Virus record (IMG/VR): IMGVR_UViG_3300012944_000061
Span: 1-23,800 of that record
Source of the DNA: a virus
DNA length: 23,800 nt
Strand: one strand, 5' to 3'
Below are positions 5,621-12,378 of the stretch, one piece after another. Under the pieces are notes generated by a model that saw only the letters and a list, made by a program, of their open reading frames with translations, did no database searches and was not told the origin of the DNA. The translations under genes were made by a program, and so were the position numbers. How positions within the stretch are numbered: position 1 is the first letter of the stretch; every line of letters begins with the position of its first letter.

Positions 5621-5778
5621 TTTTTGTCTCCCCAGCCCATCATCCACCATAGGATGTTAATCCCCAGTAGGAGGAATAGGACTATTAGACCGTAGGTTAG
5701 GTCGATGAAAAGTAATAGGAGTTCTCCTAGCAATACTAAGAGACCTCCACTGGCTTTGGCCGGCGGTTTTTTACTCAT
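5617..5778 (-). CDS. Small two-span membrane protein, 53 aa
   Basis: ATG 5778 to TGA 5617-5619. After a basic start (MSKKPPAKASGG) come two hydrophobic stretches, LLVLLGELLLLFIDL (13-27) and LIVLFLLLGINILWWMM (31-47), then WGDKK. ATGA overlaps both the YspA-like gene upstream and the 52-aa gene downstream, showing tight translational coupling. Too short for many gene finders. It could be a holin-like or effector-type membrane peptide, but no family is recognised. Confidence 0.65.
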   Translation of the reverse strand: MSKKPPAKASGGLLVLLGELLLLFIDLTYGLIVLFLLLGINILWWMMGWGDKK

Positions 5779-6146
5779 AACTCTACTCTGTAGATCGGGA
5801 TGTGCATACGGGTGGCTTTTTCGATGCAGTCTTTGGTTCCTTTGCCTCCGGGGAAAGCAATCACTAGGTCAGGATGAAAAAGTCTTAGCATGACTCGGTT
5901 GCGGATGGGGCCGGCGGGGTCTCCATATTTATACCAGAGAGCTGGGTAGGGGGTAACAGGAATATTGTTGGCGTCTGCCCAGTAGCCGGCGAGACGGTCG
6001 GCTCCACCGTCCTCACAGTCGCCGTGAGCGAGTTGGGTTATGCTTGGTTCTAGATGTTTATAGCCTTCGGTGTGGATCTTGTCGAGCTCCTTTGAGAGGG
6101 TGGCATAGTCTTCGTAGAATCTACCGCCCGTCACCACTACCCTCAC
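5775..6146 (-). CDS. YspA-like SLOG family protein (DUF2493)
   Basis: 123 aa, GTG start at 6146 with GGAGGG 7 nt upstream. Motifs in order: VTGGRFYED (5-13), HGDCEDGGADRLA (41-53), AGPIRNRVML (78-87), IAFPGGKGT (96-104). These define the YspA/cpYpsA-related SLOG fold, a Rossmann-like domain proposed to bind nucleotides or nucleotide-derived ligands; the biochemical role in phages is unknown. All key Gly motifs are present and the length is normal. It is coupled to the 53-aa membrane protein downstream by ATGA. Confidence 0.85.
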   Translation of the reverse strand: MRVVVTGGRFYEDYATLSKELDKIHTEGYKHLEPSITQLAHGDCEDGGADRLAGYWADANNIPVTPYPALWYKYGDPAGPIRNRVMLRLFHPDLVIAFPGGKGTKDCIEKATRMHIPIYRVEL

Positions 6147-6297
6147 GGATAGCCCTCCGATCTATAGATACAGTTGTTTGGATGATGTCCAGGGGCATGA
6201 GGGGCTTGTCGCATCGGTTGATGGGGCAATAATTCACTAGGCGACCGCTGTCGGGCTGGACCCCATGTACGAGGCAATAAAGCTTGGTAACTATCAT
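6121..6297 (-). CDS. 58-aa Cys/His protein, leaderless
   Basis: ATG 6297 to TAG 6121-6123. Contains C8, H11, C24 and C29 (KLYCLVHG ... NYCPINRCDKP), suggesting a small zinc-binding fold. The ATG is exactly 6 nt after a TAAAAT -10 box (6304-6309), so the transcript is probably leaderless. Its 3' end overlaps the YspA-like gene by 26 nt. No family recognised. Confidence 0.6.
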   Translation of the reverse strand: MIVTKLYCLVHGVQPDSGRLVNYCPINRCDKPLMPLDIIQTTVSIDRRAIREGSGDGR

Positions 6298-6406
6298 ACT
6301 CTTATTTTACCACAACGGCGGCACAGCGTAAAGGCATGTTCATGATGAGGAGCAACTAGTACATACTTATGATGGTGAGTGATTACACACCATACCCAGC
6401 CCCACA
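6298..6406 (-). other. Intergenic gap with weak hairpin and promoter
   Basis: Contains the 6304-6332 promoter and, at 6372-6393, a 6-bp hairpin (ATGGTG/CACCAT, 10-nt loop) just downstream of the 6407 gene. There is no T tract, so termination here is doubtful. Confidence 0.3.
6304..6332 (-). promoter_or_regulatory. Leftward promoter TTTACG-17-TAAAAT
   Basis: On the minus strand TTTACG (6332-6327), a 17-nt spacer and TAAAAT (6309-6304), then AAGAGT and the ATG at 6297. Same -10/ATG geometry as the promoters at 1252, 1618 and 7275. It would give a second entry point into the leftward operon at the Cys/His-YspA-membrane-HTH genes. Confidence 0.6.
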
Positions 6407-6739
6407 TTATGAGTCCTCATAGGATCGGTTACGAGCTCGGCGTAGGGCTTGCTCACGACGAACTGTCTGAACACTGTCGATATTTTCGGGGCTACCGGGC
6501 ATGTCATGTAACTCGCAGGGTCTAGCACCATCCCAGCCGTGATTGCGACAGTATACATCCATGTTACCTACGTATCCATTTTCATTCTCGTAACAAGAAC
6601 AGCAATAACAATTATCTCGATGCTCGATGGTAACTACGGGTATGTAAATAGTTGTAGTAGTTACTCCCGGGATCTCGTGAGTATGTACTAGATTACCATT
6701 CTTATCTTTACGGTAGTTTTCATTGGCATAAATACCCAT
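6407..6739 (-). CDS. Cys/His-rich small phage protein
   Basis: 110 aa, ATG 6739 with GGAGGAG 6 nt upstream. Carries CYCCSC (44-49), then YCRNHGWDGARPCELHDMPG (63-82): C64, H67, C75, H78, a spacing typical of a zinc site. The tail is Arg-rich (RREQALRRARNRS). I recall similar CRNHG...RPC..H.MPG stretches in other actinophage proteins, function unknown. Has its own promoter at 6772-6799. Confidence 0.65.
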   Translation of the reverse strand: MGIYANENYRKDKNGNLVHTHEIPGVTTTTIYIPVVTIEHRDNCYCCSCYENENGYVGNMDVYCRNHGWDGARPCELHDMPGSPENIDSVQTVRREQALRRARNRSYEDS

Positions 6740-6771
6740 GTAACTCCTCCTCGGTCAGTGATTGGGTTAAT

Positions 6772-6799
6772 CTTATATGCTAGATGAGTGCGGTGTCAA
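6772..6799 (-). promoter_or_regulatory. Leftward promoter TTGACA-16-TATAAG
   Basis: Minus strand: TTGACA (6799-6794), 16-nt spacer, TATAAG (6777-6772), followed by a leader of about 25-30 nt with GGAGGAG before the ATG at 6739. The -35 begins right after the stop codon of the endonuclease VII-like gene. Confidence 0.6.
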
Positions 6800-7240
6800 T
6801 TACTGATATTCCGCAGCTAACTGTAAATGATCTTCTAAGTATTGAACTGCAAACTTTAAAAGTTCAAGATTATCCGAAAAATTTCCCAATCCAGCGTTAC
6901 ATTTGTAACAGAGCATCCCCCTGACTAGGTGTGTTAGGTGATCATGGTCTACAACCAAACGTACTTGTCTGCTACAGATCATGCATTTGCCATCAGACAT
7001 TTGTTTAAGTGTTAGATAGGTATCTAGTGTTAATCCATATTTTTTACTTCTTAGTTGATCTTTTCTGCGTTCTGCCCATACCTTATCCTCTTTGTAGCGT
7101 CTATTTCGAGAGATATTAGTAAGCTTATTAGCACATAGTTTACAACGTCTTTGATATCCATCTAGGTTTTTCTTTTGCTTATAGAACTCATCGAGAGGTT
7201 TGGTTTTTTCGCAGATATTACATTGTTTTGTTGTTTTCAT
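6800..7240 (-). CDS. Endonuclease VII-like HNH nuclease
   Basis: 146 aa, normal for the small endonuclease VII family. N-terminal zinc ribbon C7-x2-C10 ... C33-x2-C36, a basic linker, then the nuclease core: CMIC (86-89), VVDHDH (96-101), RGMLCYKCN (107-115), and the closing helix NLELLKFAVQYLEDH. D98/H99 and the C86/C89/C111/C114 zinc set are all present. T4 endonuclease VII resolves branched DNA before packaging; here a similar structure-specific or homing-type role is inferred. It is the first gene of the leftward operon, starting 6 nt after a -10 box, probably leaderless. Confidence 0.88.
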   Translation of the reverse strand: MKTTKQCNICEKTKPLDEFYKQKKNLDGYQRRCKLCANKLTNISRNRRYKEDKVWAERRKDQLRSKKYGLTLDTYLTLKQMSDGKCMICSRQVRLVVDHDHLTHLVRGMLCYKCNAGLGNFSDNLELLKFAVQYLEDHLQLAAEYQ

Positions 7241-7246
7241 ATGTTA

Positions 7247-7275
7247 ATTATCTCATTAGTCAACACTTTAGTCAA
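7247..7275 (-). promoter_or_regulatory. Main leftward promoter TTGACT-17-GATAAT
   Basis: Minus strand: TTGACT (7275-7270), 17-nt spacer, GATAAT (7252-7247), then TAACAT and ATG 7240. This is the best leftward promoter in the window and would drive the eighteen-gene leftward operon as a leaderless transcript. It is positioned back-to-back with the late rightward leader. Confidence 0.75.
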
Positions 7276-7331
7276 GGCAAACTCCATAGATTTATTCCAG
7301 ACCCTGTTGGATCCCTCCGGTACGGTGTAAG

Positions 7332-7360
7332 TTGCGGGATTTTTTCGAGTATGAGAATAT
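7332..7360 (+). promoter_or_regulatory. Candidate rightward late promoter
   Basis: TTGCGG (7332-7337), 17-nt spacer, GAATAT (7355-7360), predicted start near 7367, just before the three leader hairpins. The -10 is imperfect. The same bases also form a possible terminator: ATCCC (7311-7315) pairs with GGGAT (7336-7340) followed by TTTTT, so this could instead stop rightward readthrough. Confidence 0.4.
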
Positions 7361-7376
7361 GTGATCATGCGTTAAG

Positions 7377-7432
7377 AGCCCGTTGACGGGCTAGCCCCTA
7401 ACCGGGGCCCGTTCTCCTCTCTTCGGAGAGGA
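7377..7432 (+). promoter_or_regulatory. Three-hairpin 5' leader of the late operon
   Basis: Three adjacent hairpins: AGCCCG-TTGA-CGGGCT (7377-7392), GCCCC-TAACC-GGGGC (7394-7408), and TCCTCTC-TTCG-GAGAGGA (7415-7432), the last a perfect 7-bp stem with a TTCG tetraloop. The purine arm GGAGAGGA is also the only good ribosome-binding site for the ATG at 7440, so it is sequestered when the hairpin forms. Suggests post-transcriptional control, mRNA 5'-end stabilisation or attenuation of the late operon. Confidence 0.6.
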
Positions 7433-7439
7433 TACTCTC

Positions 7440-7685
7440 ATGTTAGGGGCACTTATGCGGTATCAGACTACATGTGACCACTGCGGTCAGCATGACGATC
7501 ATCCGAAACTCCATTATGGGGAGAAAACGTATCACCATGATTGTACACCTGCACCAGTGAAGGAAGAGATTTTGAGTGGTGTTCACAGTGAGAGTGCTGA
7601 GATCACTGCGGCGATTTTTCAGGCAGCGGAGGATGGGGTTCATGGAGATATGCTTCTGGCGAAGATTGAGGAGCTGCACTCATGA
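7440..7685 (+). CDS. Small Cys/His-rich protein, first late gene
   Basis: 81 aa from ATG 7440; ATG 7455 (AGGGG 5 nt upstream) would also work and begins directly before the motif. CDHCGQHDDHPKLHYGEKTYHHDC has C-x2-C ... H-x3-C-like spacing, a probable zinc finger, then a helical C-terminus with EEILSGVHSESAEITAAIFQ. The end overlaps the next gene by ATGA. No known family; placement at the head of the virion operon suggests a late regulatory or structural accessory role. Confidence 0.6.
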   Translation: MLGALMRYQTTCDHCGQHDDHPKLHYGEKTYHHDCTPAPVKEEILSGVHSESAEITAAIFQAAEDGVHGDMLLAKIEELHS

Positions 7686-8131
7686 CCAAATTCACGACCT
7701 TTGCTAATGATGTCCTTGATATGGAGTACGGTGGTTGGGCTGCTGCCGGGTATACGGCAGGTACAACTTCGATTGTTCAGCTAGGTGGAACTCCGTATAC
7801 GTATCCTGTTAAGATGGAGTTTACTACCACGGTCTCTGTTGCTGCTACACCGGGTACTGTATTTTCGGGTGGCTCTTATCCCGCTGGTGGTATTACACTT
7901 GTCGGTGCGGTTCCAACGACTGGTGCCGCATCTGGATCTAAGACAAACTCTTCGGGTGCCATTACTGCGACAAACATGCCTGCGGGTACATGGGCAGACG
8001 CGTATACGCATGATAGTACGGGGACGCCTAAACCAATGAACTTCCGGGGTGGCGCTTCTCTCGCTAAGACAGTCAACTCGGGTGATACTTGCTCTGTACC
8101 GATCAGCTCGTTTACCGGGACCGAGACGTGA
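7682..8131 (+). CDS. Putative virion surface / tail fibre-type protein
   Basis: 149 aa, Gly/Thr/Ser/Ala-rich with beta-strand periodicity; starts MTKFTTFANDVLDMEYGG, similar in character to small phage proteins that begin with FAN-LLD and precede beta-sandwich folds in tail-fibre-like minor virion proteins. The central GAASGSKTNSSGAITATNMPAG is loop-like. Overlaps the upstream gene by ATGA and the downstream gene by GTGA, so the three are coupled. Identification as structural is inferred from composition and neighbours. Confidence 0.55.
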   Translation: MTKFTTFANDVLDMEYGGWAAAGYTAGTTSIVQLGGTPYTYPVKMEFTTTVSVAATPGTVFSGGSYPAGGITLVGAVPTTGAASGSKTNSSGAITATNMPAGTWADAYTHDSTGTPKPMNFRGGASLAKTVNSGDTCSVPISSFTGTET

Positions 8132-8667
8132 GCACGCTTGGGTTCGTTGACGTTCTCGCGAAGTCTGAGAGCGACGGCACCGCGCTCAACACCAGCACCA
8201 CCCGAACATCGCTCACGCCTGCGAGCGCCCGCTACCTCACCCCGCCGACCGAGTTCTGGCGGGTCGGCAAGCTGTTACGGCTCAAGGCTATCGGCCGGAT
8301 CTCGACGTTCACGTCGGGCACGTTGACGCTCTCGTTCGGTGTCGGTGCGGTGGACGCCTGGGCGTCGCAAGCGTTGACGATGGTCGCGTCACAGACGAAC
8401 CAAACATGGTGGCTGGATCTGATGATGACGGTTCGCGCGGTCGGTGCCGGCGGCTCAGCAACCGCGAACCTGCTCGGTGTGGGCTCTATCCAGGCCGGGG
8501 CGGCGATCACGGCATCCGCCACGCAGCTGCCAGCTACAGCGCCAGCAGTTGGAACCAGCTTCGATCCCGGCGCGGCCTCGATACTTGATCTGTTCGCTAC
8601 GTGGTCAGTGTCGAACGCGGCCAACTCGATTCAGACGCACCAGTACATCCTCGAGGCCCTGAACTAG
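8128..8667 (+). CDS. Putative beta-rich virion protein, GC-rich
   Basis: 179 aa from GTG 8128, which overlaps the preceding TGA (GTGA). Ala/Ser/Thr-rich beta pattern, with RVGKLLRLKAIGRISTF, a TLTLSFGVGAVDAW strand pair and a C-terminal FDLFATWS-like strand (ILDLFATWSVS). This pattern matches small actinophage virion proteins of jelly-roll type. Codons are strongly G/C-ending compared with 7682-8100 and with the downstream terminase region, suggesting a module acquired separately. The longer frame from 8089 is rejected since it lacks a ribosome-binding site. Confidence 0.6.
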   Translation: MSTLGFVDVLAKSESDGTALNTSTTRTSLTPASARYLTPPTEFWRVGKLLRLKAIGRISTFTSGTLTLSFGVGAVDAWASQALTMVASQTNQTWWLDLMMTVRAVGAGGSATANLLGVGSIQAGAAITASATQLPATAPAVGTSFDPGAASILDLFATWSVSNAANSIQTHQYILEALN

Positions 8668-8697
8668 CCCCTCTTATCTAAAGGAGGGTTCAGTCGC

Positions 8698-11214
8698 GTG
8701 GCGATTAGCTTCATTCGAGGTAACTTTCAGGACGATGGGGCTACTAGCGAGTCTTCTATCGTTTCTACGTTCGCCTCGAACAACGCCGGCAACCTGCTGA
8801 TCGTCACTGTGGGGTTCCTAGACGCGGCTGGCACCGGGTTGGCCACGTCGATCGTCGATACCGCAGGTAATACCTGGTTCCAGGCTGGGACGAAGGTTCG
8901 CAACGCAACTCAGCAATACGCACTTCAGACGTTCTATGCGTGGGGCTGTCGAGCTTCCGCTAGCACGAACACTGTCACAGCGACGTTGAGTACAGCGGAG
9001 ACGTTCGTTCACCTACACCTGCAAGAATACCATTCTACAATTAGTTCATGGTTAACCGACCCGTTAGATAAGATATCATCGGGTACAGGTAGCGGTACTG
9101 CGATGACTGCTACTTCCGTAACCCCATTGAATAGTAACGAGCTAATATATTCAGTAGGAGCATCGGGGTCAGGTAACGTCTCCGCTAGTGCGGGTATGAC
9201 AATTCGTGAACCAGCTGCTGCAAATGCGTCGACTGGTTCAGCCGATTCAATTCAGACAACTCCTACCGCTACATCTGGTCCTTTAACTGCGTCCGCATCT
9301 GGACAATGGGCACTTCAGCTGTCGACGTTTAGAGATGCTTCCCTTGCGCCGGTAGTCGTTAGTAGCGGGGCAATCGTTGATACCACTAGCCTCACGTACT
9401 CAGTCCCGGTGCCGACTGGCGTCGTAGCCGGATCGTTAATCGTCGCTTACATCTACGGAGCGTGGTTCAGCTCCACCACCCCGACAACGGCTGCGTTTAC
9501 CCCCCCGGCTGGGCAAGGCTGGGTGATAAAAGACATCGTTAGCCATCTGCTCAACGGCCCTAACCAGCACGCGATGATCGTGGCCTACAAGTACGCCACA
9601 GGCGCAGATAGCGGTAGCTATTCATGGACTACCAACGCTCTTGGTGCCGTCGATCCGTCATTCTCCTCGGGTGTTGCGCTTCGGGTGACGGGCGGTGCGA
9701 CTTCGGGTGACCCGTTCGCCGATGCAATCCAGAAAGGGTCCTCGGCTGACGGGTCAAGCTCGGTTGTGGTGGCTTCGTTCACGCCCGGCGGCGACAGCAC
9801 TTTGCTCGTAGGGTTCGCGGAAGACGCGAACGGCGCGACGGTTAGCCTGCCCGGTGGCTGGACATCACTGGCGACCAGCACGGGCGGCGGTGCGTCGGGC
9901 GGTTCGGTCCTGGGTGATCTCACCCAGAGCACTGCCGCAGCTACAGGCACGTTGACCTTCACCAGTACCGACAGCACGTTCAGCAAGCTTGCCCTGGTCG
10001 GCACCTTCCGGGCGCCGGGCATCCCAAGCGGGCTACGTCCACCTCCATTCTTCCCGCCGCTACGTGCGCCCAAGTTCTACTTCCGCCGATCAGTTCAAGG
10101 TATTATCACAGTTGCTACTCAAACTGTTTCTTTTGCTATGACTGGAGCAGGTACTTTAGCTATTACTCCGGTAGATACGATATTACCAGTAATTTCTATG
10201 AGTGGTTCTAGTAGTTTAAGTATTTCGACAGTTGATACTATCACCTCGACTGTTACTATGTCTAGTAGCGGATCTCTCGCTATAGTTGCTTTGGATATAG
10301 TCACTGGGGTAATTAGTTTTACCGGTAGTGGATCATTAAGTATTACTCCATTGGTAACTAAGATTACTACTTTAACTATGAGTGGTATTGGAACCTTTAG
10401 TATTACTTCATTAGTAACTGAGATTACTGCTATAACTTTTAATGGCTCAAGTACATTAGCTATTGCTGGCATAGATACAGTTCTTAGTTTAGTTACTTTT
10501 ACGAGTAGTGGAACCCTATCAATAACTCCATTGATTACTCACCTGACTACAGTCGCGATGACTGGGTTGGGTAGTATGAGTATCACGGCGACAGATACCA
10601 TCTTCTCAACAGTAACTATGTCTGGAATTGGATCTCTAGCAATAGCTATATCTGGGATTCAAACTGCAGCAATAGCAATGAGCAGTTCAGGGTCACTAAG
10701 CATTACTACACTTATAACTGATATTGCTACAATTGCTATGACCGGTGGTGGCATCTTAACCATAGCTACGGTGGATGTGATATTCGCTATAGTTAGTATG
10801 GTCGGTAATGGTAGTCTAGTGATTACTCCCCTGGTTACTAAAATTGCTGTGATAGCAATGACTGGGTCTAGTAGTCTCTCGGTAACGGGCATTGTCCTCA
10901 AAACAACGACGATCGCGATGGTTGGTTCGGGTTCACTAGCGGTGATTGCGGTGGTTACTCGGATAGCTCTCATATCAATGACGGGTTCAACTAGCCTATC
11001 ACTTGTTGGTGTGGATATTGTTATTGGGCTGATTACGATGTCTGGGTTTGGTGTCTTAGCTGTTGTTTTAACTCCAGGTTCTACAACTCCTATAGTTATT
11101 GTAGTAACGTTGGGGGCATTTGGATGGTTGGGTTCACTTGTATCACAACCAGTAAGAGACCTAGTTATGGGAGATAATCTATGGTCTGGACAGTTAGGGG
11201 CTCAGAATGGCTGA
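8698..11214 (+). CDS. Large adhesin-like virion protein with 20-aa repeats
   Basis: 838 aa, GTG start after AAAGGAGGG. Residues 1-220 form one beta-rich domain (IVDTAGNTWFQAG, FYAWGC, LQEYHS: the pattern seen in bacterial and phage adhesion proteins). Residues about 222-450 form a second one with PPAGQGWVIKD, AYKYATGADSGSYSWTT and LPGGWTSLA. From residue 481 come fifteen tandem 20-residue repeats and a sixteenth partial one (to 794), consensus M-T/S-G-x-G-S-L-x-I-T. The end is hydrophobic (TLGAFGWLGSLVSQ). Likely a surface-exposed tail or head fibre for host contact; it lies before the terminase rather than after the tape measure. Composition changes sharply between domains and repeats. Confidence 0.75.
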   Translation: MAISFIRGNFQDDGATSESSIVSTFASNNAGNLLIVTVGFLDAAGTGLATSIVDTAGNTWFQAGTKVRNATQQYALQTFYAWGCRASASTNTVTATLSTAETFVHLHLQEYHSTISSWLTDPLDKISSGTGSGTAMTATSVTPLNSNELIYSVGASGSGNVSASAGMTIREPAAANASTGSADSIQTTPTATSGPLTASASGQWALQLSTFRDASLAPVVVSSGAIVDTTSLTYSVPVPTGVVAGSLIVAYIYGAWFSSTTPTTAAFTPPAGQGWVIKDIVSHLLNGPNQHAMIVAYKYATGADSGSYSWTTNALGAVDPSFSSGVALRVTGGATSGDPFADAIQKGSSADGSSSVVVASFTPGGDSTLLVGFAEDANGATVSLPGGWTSLATSTGGGASGGSVLGDLTQSTAAATGTLTFTSTDSTFSKLALVGTFRAPGIPSGLRPPPFFPPLRAPKFYFRRSVQGIITVATQTVSFAMTGAGTLAITPVDTILPVISMSGSSSLSISTVDTITSTVTMSSSGSLAIVALDIVTGVISFTGSGSLSITPLVTKITTLTMSGIGTFSITSLVTEITAITFNGSSTLAIAGIDTVLSLVTFTSSGTLSITPLITHLTTVAMTGLGSMSITATDTIFSTVTMSGIGSLAIAISGIQTAAIAMSSSGSLSITTLITDIATIAMTGGGILTIATVDVIFAIVSMVGNGSLVITPLVTKIAVIAMTGSSSLSVTGIVLKTTTIAMVGSGSLAVIAVVTRIALISMTGSTSLSLVGVDIVIGLITMSGFGVLAVVLTPGSTTPIVIVVTLGAFGWLGSLVSQPVRDLVMGDNLWSGQLGAQNG
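10138..11037 (+). repeat. Fifteen tandem 60-nt (20-aa) repeats
   Basis: Exact 60-nt period with no insertion or deletion over 900 bases; each unit begins with ATG (twelve units) or TTT (units 4, 6 and 7). Typical units: MTGAGTLAITPVDTILPVIS and FTGSGSLSITPLVTKITTLT. A half unit precedes (ITVATQTVSFA) and a partial unit follows (11038-11079). Synonymous positions differ widely, so the array is old and kept by selection. Each unit holds two beta strands with a Gly turn, consistent with a beta-solenoid or stacked beta-sheet stalk. Confidence 0.9.
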
Positions 11215-11518
11215 ACAAATATGGCGAGTAGCTGTTGAAGCTAAACTCTGGATGGGTCCCGTTTCTGTAACTTTTAATGGTATAGAAACTACATATCCCT
11301 GGAAATTACAACTTGTTCTACAGGGTGAGTACCCTGATGACGGTCTTTGGCAAGACCCCATTACAGATCCTCTTAATCTTGTTGTAGGTAAGGGTATGCA
11401 GTTGAATAAGGTAACCCCGGAAGATGCGGGAACCTATAAAGTCTGTGTACAAATTAATCCCCCCGCTTCTTCTCAGCAACCAGTACTGAAAGAAGTCGCT
11501 ACCCTAGTGAGATACTAA
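11207..11518 (+). CDS. Small Ig-like virion-associated protein
   Basis: 103 aa; ATG 11207 overlaps the adhesin gene by 8 nt. Beta-rich. The motif KVTPEDAGTYKVCVQI (about 68-83) matches the conserved D-x-G-x-Y-x-C strand of immunoglobulin-like folds, and an upstream W32-K-L-Q-L provides the expected partner strand, though the usual first Cys is absent. Ig-like domains are common as phage surface decorations. A single-domain protein encoded right after a putative fibre fits a partner or cap of that fibre; this is inference. Confidence 0.6.
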   Translation: MAEQIWRVAVEAKLWMGPVSVTFNGIETTYPWKLQLVLQGEYPDDGLWQDPITDPLNLVVGKGMQLNKVTPEDAGTYKVCVQINPPASSQQPVLKEVATLVRY

Positions 11519-11526
11519 GGAGTGAT

Positions 11527-12378
11527 ATGACCAGACCAATAATTTCCCCGGTTAGACCTCTACTTAGACCGCCTAAAGGTTTCATCTTTGTTGAACCAGC
11601 TACTCCGAGGTTAATTGATTTCTTTCATGATGAGATGTTCCTTCGTCCAGCCACACCTCGAGTGGTGAACTTTACGGAAGCAAAGGATGTCTATCATGAG
11701 CGGGATGAGAACGGGGTGATGGGTGAGTTCATCATAGATGATCGTCCTGCTAGTCAGGCGGACTTCAGTGGTAGGGGTAATCCCAATCTCCTCATGACGC
11801 ATGCTCAGGTAAATCGACGGGCGAACCGACGAGCTGCTAAAGGTAAACGAATTACTAAGGAAGCTTGGAATGCCACCATGAAGCCCATTGAAGAATGGGA
11901 TGAAGAAGAGTTGGCTAGAGGTCGACCTCGGAATGCCGGGGGTACTTTTACTGGACCTAAGCCCAAGTTCTTGCCTCGTGAAGTACATGAGCGAGCAGTA
12001 GAACGATTCAAAGGCATTGTTCGCTCGGAAATGAACTATCAAACCCTCTCGGCTCTAAAGACTGTTGAGACAGTACTTAAGAGTGAGGAAGTAGATCACA
12101 GAGGCAAGCCTATTGTCTCAGCTGGAGTAAAAATTCAAGCAGCTACGTTTCTGATCGAACATGTTATTGGTAAGCCCACACAACCTATCAATACCGATGT
12201 TTCAGTGAAGTTGCAGGGGATCTTGGGTACAGTAATGGTCAATCCCGTGGAAATGCAGGGAAATGATCAATATACGGCGGCGCATATGGGCGCACGTGCA
12301 ATAGCTGGAGCTCCCCAGGTTGATTCTGGAATCATTGAGGCAGAAGTCATCGATGATGAGGATAACGATGACGACTAA
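11527..12378 (+). CDS. terS: Terminase small subunit (putative)
   Basis: 283 aa; ATG 11527 follows AAGGAGTGAT. The C-terminal half carries RGRPRNAGGTFTGPKP (131-146), a helical region PREVHERAVERF, and AATFLIEHVIGKP (205-217), a combination I associate with small terminase subunits of actinophages. The tail is acidic (DDEDNDDD). The N-terminus has a PATPR duplication (24-28 and 41-45). Role: recognition of the packaging site and loading of the large subunit encoded at 13652. Five small genes lie between them. Confidence 0.65.
   Translation: MTRPIISPVRPLLRPPKGFIFVEPATPRLIDFFHDEMFLRPATPRVVNFTEAKDVYHERDENGVMGEFIIDDRPASQADFSGRGNPNLLMTHAQVNRRANRRAAKGKRITKEAWNATMKPIEEWDEEELARGRPRNAGGTFTGPKPKFLPREVHERAVERFKGIVRSEMNYQTLSALKTVETVLKSEEVDHRGKPIVSAGVKIQAATFLIEHVIGKPTQPINTDVSVKLQGILGTVMVNPVEMQGNDQYTAAHMGARAIAGAPQVDSGIIEAEVIDDEDNDDD

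Noticed and set aside
7311-7345. Rho-independent terminator ATCCC...GGGAT-TTTTT
   Set aside because: The stem is only 5 bp with a 20-nt loop, and it overlaps the candidate -35 of the rightward promoter; mentioned under that feature only.
9618-10073. Minus-strand 151-aa frame inside the adhesin-like gene
   Set aside because: Shadow of the second GC-rich domain, no start signal.
10119-10973. Minus-strand frames opposite the repeat array
   Set aside because: The 60-nt period keeps the opposite strand open; sequence repeats with the same period and is an artefact of the array.
10138-11079. CRISPR array or tandem DNA satellite
   Set aside because: Units have no constant repeat separated by unique spacers; they are diverged, fully coding and in frame in a large protein.
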